Source: Synergistaceae bacterium (lineage in GTDB: Bacteria; Synergistota; Synergistia; Synergistales; Synergistaceae). From it: a DNA stretch of 6,259 bases. Below the pieces are notes generated by a model. The model was given only the letters and a program-made list of their open reading frames with translations. It had not been told where the DNA came from and did no database searches. Made by a program: the position numbers and the translations under genes. This document shows positions 5,309 through 6,259 of this stretch, in pieces. Each line of letters starts with the position of its first letter. Position 1 is the stretch's first letter. The DNA lies in NCBI GenBank assembly GCA_031271065.1, contig JAISWP010000183.1:1-6259 (forward strand), in the 5' to 3' direction.

Positions 5309-6259
5309 CGGCGCGCCGAAAAAGCATGAGGCGAAGTGGCCGTCCGATATCTCGGCAAGCGGAGGATCGGACTGCGAGCACTCATCCCGGCACATATCGC
5401 ACCGCGGAGCGAAACGGCATCCGGGTTTTACGTTGATGGGGCTCGTGACCTCACCCCTGATCGTCTTGATCTCGCTGTTCCTCATATTTATGTCGGGTTT
5501 CGGTATAGCGGCCAGGAGAGCTTTCGTGTACGGATGCGCAGGATTGGCGAATAGATCGCCCGATGAGGCGTACTCCACGCATTTTCCCAGATACATGACC
5601 ATTATGTTGTTCGATATGTGCTTTACCACTGACAGGTCGTGCGTGACGAACATATAAGCCAATCCAAGCTCGTCCTGCAGATCCATGAGCAAGTTCAATA
5701 TCTGAGCCTGGATCGACACGTCGAGGGCGGAGACAGGTTCGTCGCACACTATGAACCTGGGGCCCAGGGAGAGGGCTCTCGCTATGCCTATCCGCTGGCG
5801 TCTCCCTCCATCCAGTTCGTGCGGGTAAGAATTCGCGTACCTGCGGGAAAGCCCGACCTGATCCATCAGTTCGGCCGCCCGGGCGTATGTGGCGGCGCGC
5901 GATCCGTGGAGCCTGTGTATGAAAAGATACTCCGCCACGACCTCTATGACGGATTTTCTGGGGTCAATGCTCGCATACGGATCCTGAAATATTATCTGCA
6001 TGGAGCGGCGCATCGGCCGCATCTTCCATGAACTGAGGCCGGTGATGTCCGCGCCGTCAAAGAGAATGTTCCCGGACGTGGGCTCTATGAGTTTCAGAAT
6101 CGTTCGGCCGAGCGTGGACTTCCCGCAGCCAGATTCCCCGACCACGCCAAGCGTCTGCGACGGAAAAATTTTGAGGTCGATACCATCAACCGCGTGAAGG
6201 AATGAGCCTCCCCCCAATTTGAAGAGTTTGCGGAGCTGCTTCGTCTCAACAAGCGGAGT
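5303..6259 (-). CDS. Oligopeptide/dipeptide ABC transporter ATP-binding protein, OppF/DppF type (start outside window)
   Basis: This is the cytosolic ATPase of a peptide-importing ABC transporter. The frame is open to the right edge, giving 318 visible residues; the expected OppF start (LVETKQLRKLF) continues past the edge, so only a few N-terminal residues are missing. Using visible numbering, Walker A is GESGCGKS (41-48), the Q-loop is FQDP (Gln92), Walker B is FIVCDE (169-174, catalytic Glu174) and the switch His is 207. A C-terminal oligopeptide-transporter extension follows HPYTKALLAAIP, with Cys281, 287, 290, 294 and 312; similar Cys sets in some Opp/Dpp ATPases are reported to bind an iron-sulphur cluster. 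The ABC signature reads LDGGR (149-153) rather than LSGGQ. The TTG at 6217 is not the start because homology continues upstream. Partner OppD and permease genes are expected to the right. It is the first visible gene of the operon with the M20-like gene and argH. OppF and DppF cannot be told apart here. Confidence 0.95.
   Translation of the reverse strand, partial: TPLVETKQLRKLFKLGGGSFLHAVDGIDLKIFPSQTLGVVGESGCGKSTLGRTILKLIEPTSGNILFDGADITGLSSWKMRPMRRSMQIIFQDPYASIDPRKSVIEVVAEYLFIHRLHGSRAATYARAAELMDQVGLSRRYANSYPHELDGGRRQRIGIARALSLGPRFIVCDEPVSALDVSIQAQILNLLMDLQDELGLAYMFVTHDLSVVKHISNNIMVMYLGKCVEYASSGDLFANPAHPYTKALLAAIPKPDINMRNSEIKTIRGEVTSPINVKPGCRFAPRCDMCRDECSQSDPPLAEISDGHFASCFFGAPR

Noticed and set aside
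6175..6217. TTG at 6217 as the start of the ABC ATPase
   Set aside because: The frame continues to the window edge with the usual OppF N-terminal strand (LVETKQLRKLF), so the true start is off the window.

Overview
The window holds two convergent gene clusters, compactly packed and GC-rich by eye, with no RNA genes, CRISPR, insertion sequences or phage genes that I can see. The gene content is a TAXI-type TRAP transporter, an oligopeptide ABC transporter ATPase, an M20-family hydrolase homologue and ArgH. Together with frequent ATA (Ile) and AGG (Arg) codons despite the GC-rich base composition, this would fit an amino-acid- or peptide-fermenting anaerobe such as a member of Synergistota. That taxonomic guess is an inference from content and style only.

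Plus-strand cluster (1-2343): the C-terminal 112 residues of a DUF1850 protein overlap by 11 nt the start of a 670-residue fused TRAP permease (DctQ-like and DctM-like parts in one chain). DUF1850 plus a fused permease is the usual arrangement of TAXI-family TRAP transporters, whose extracytoplasmic binding protein would be expected just upstream, outside the window. The cluster ends in a 287-nt intergenic region (2344-2630). This begins with a perfect 20-bp hairpin followed by a second inverted repeat ending in a T-run, probably tandem terminators, and contains no supportable gene.

Minus-strand cluster (6259 down to 2631, transcribed right to left): the OppF/DppF-type ATPase of a peptide ABC importer (its start lies off the window), then an M20-family ArgE/DapE-like protein 36 nt downstream, then argininosuccinate lyase argH 26 nt further on. 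The tight same-strand spacing suggests one operon linking peptide or amino-acid-conjugate uptake, an intracellular hydrolase-like protein and an arginine-related lyase.

The most notable observation is the M20 protein. Its fold motifs and the second metal site (His85, Asp118, Glu182) and general-base Glu152 are intact. However, both residues that should complete the first zinc site are replaced (Glu to Leu153, His to Gly378), and the dimerisation-domain active-site His is Phe209. Such correlated loss in an otherwise intact reading frame suggests a subfamily with altered chemistry or a non-catalytic role. It also starts with TTG and lies in the same reading frame as the ATPase, separated only by one TAG codon. 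The ATPase carries a variant signature motif (LDGGR instead of LSGGQ).
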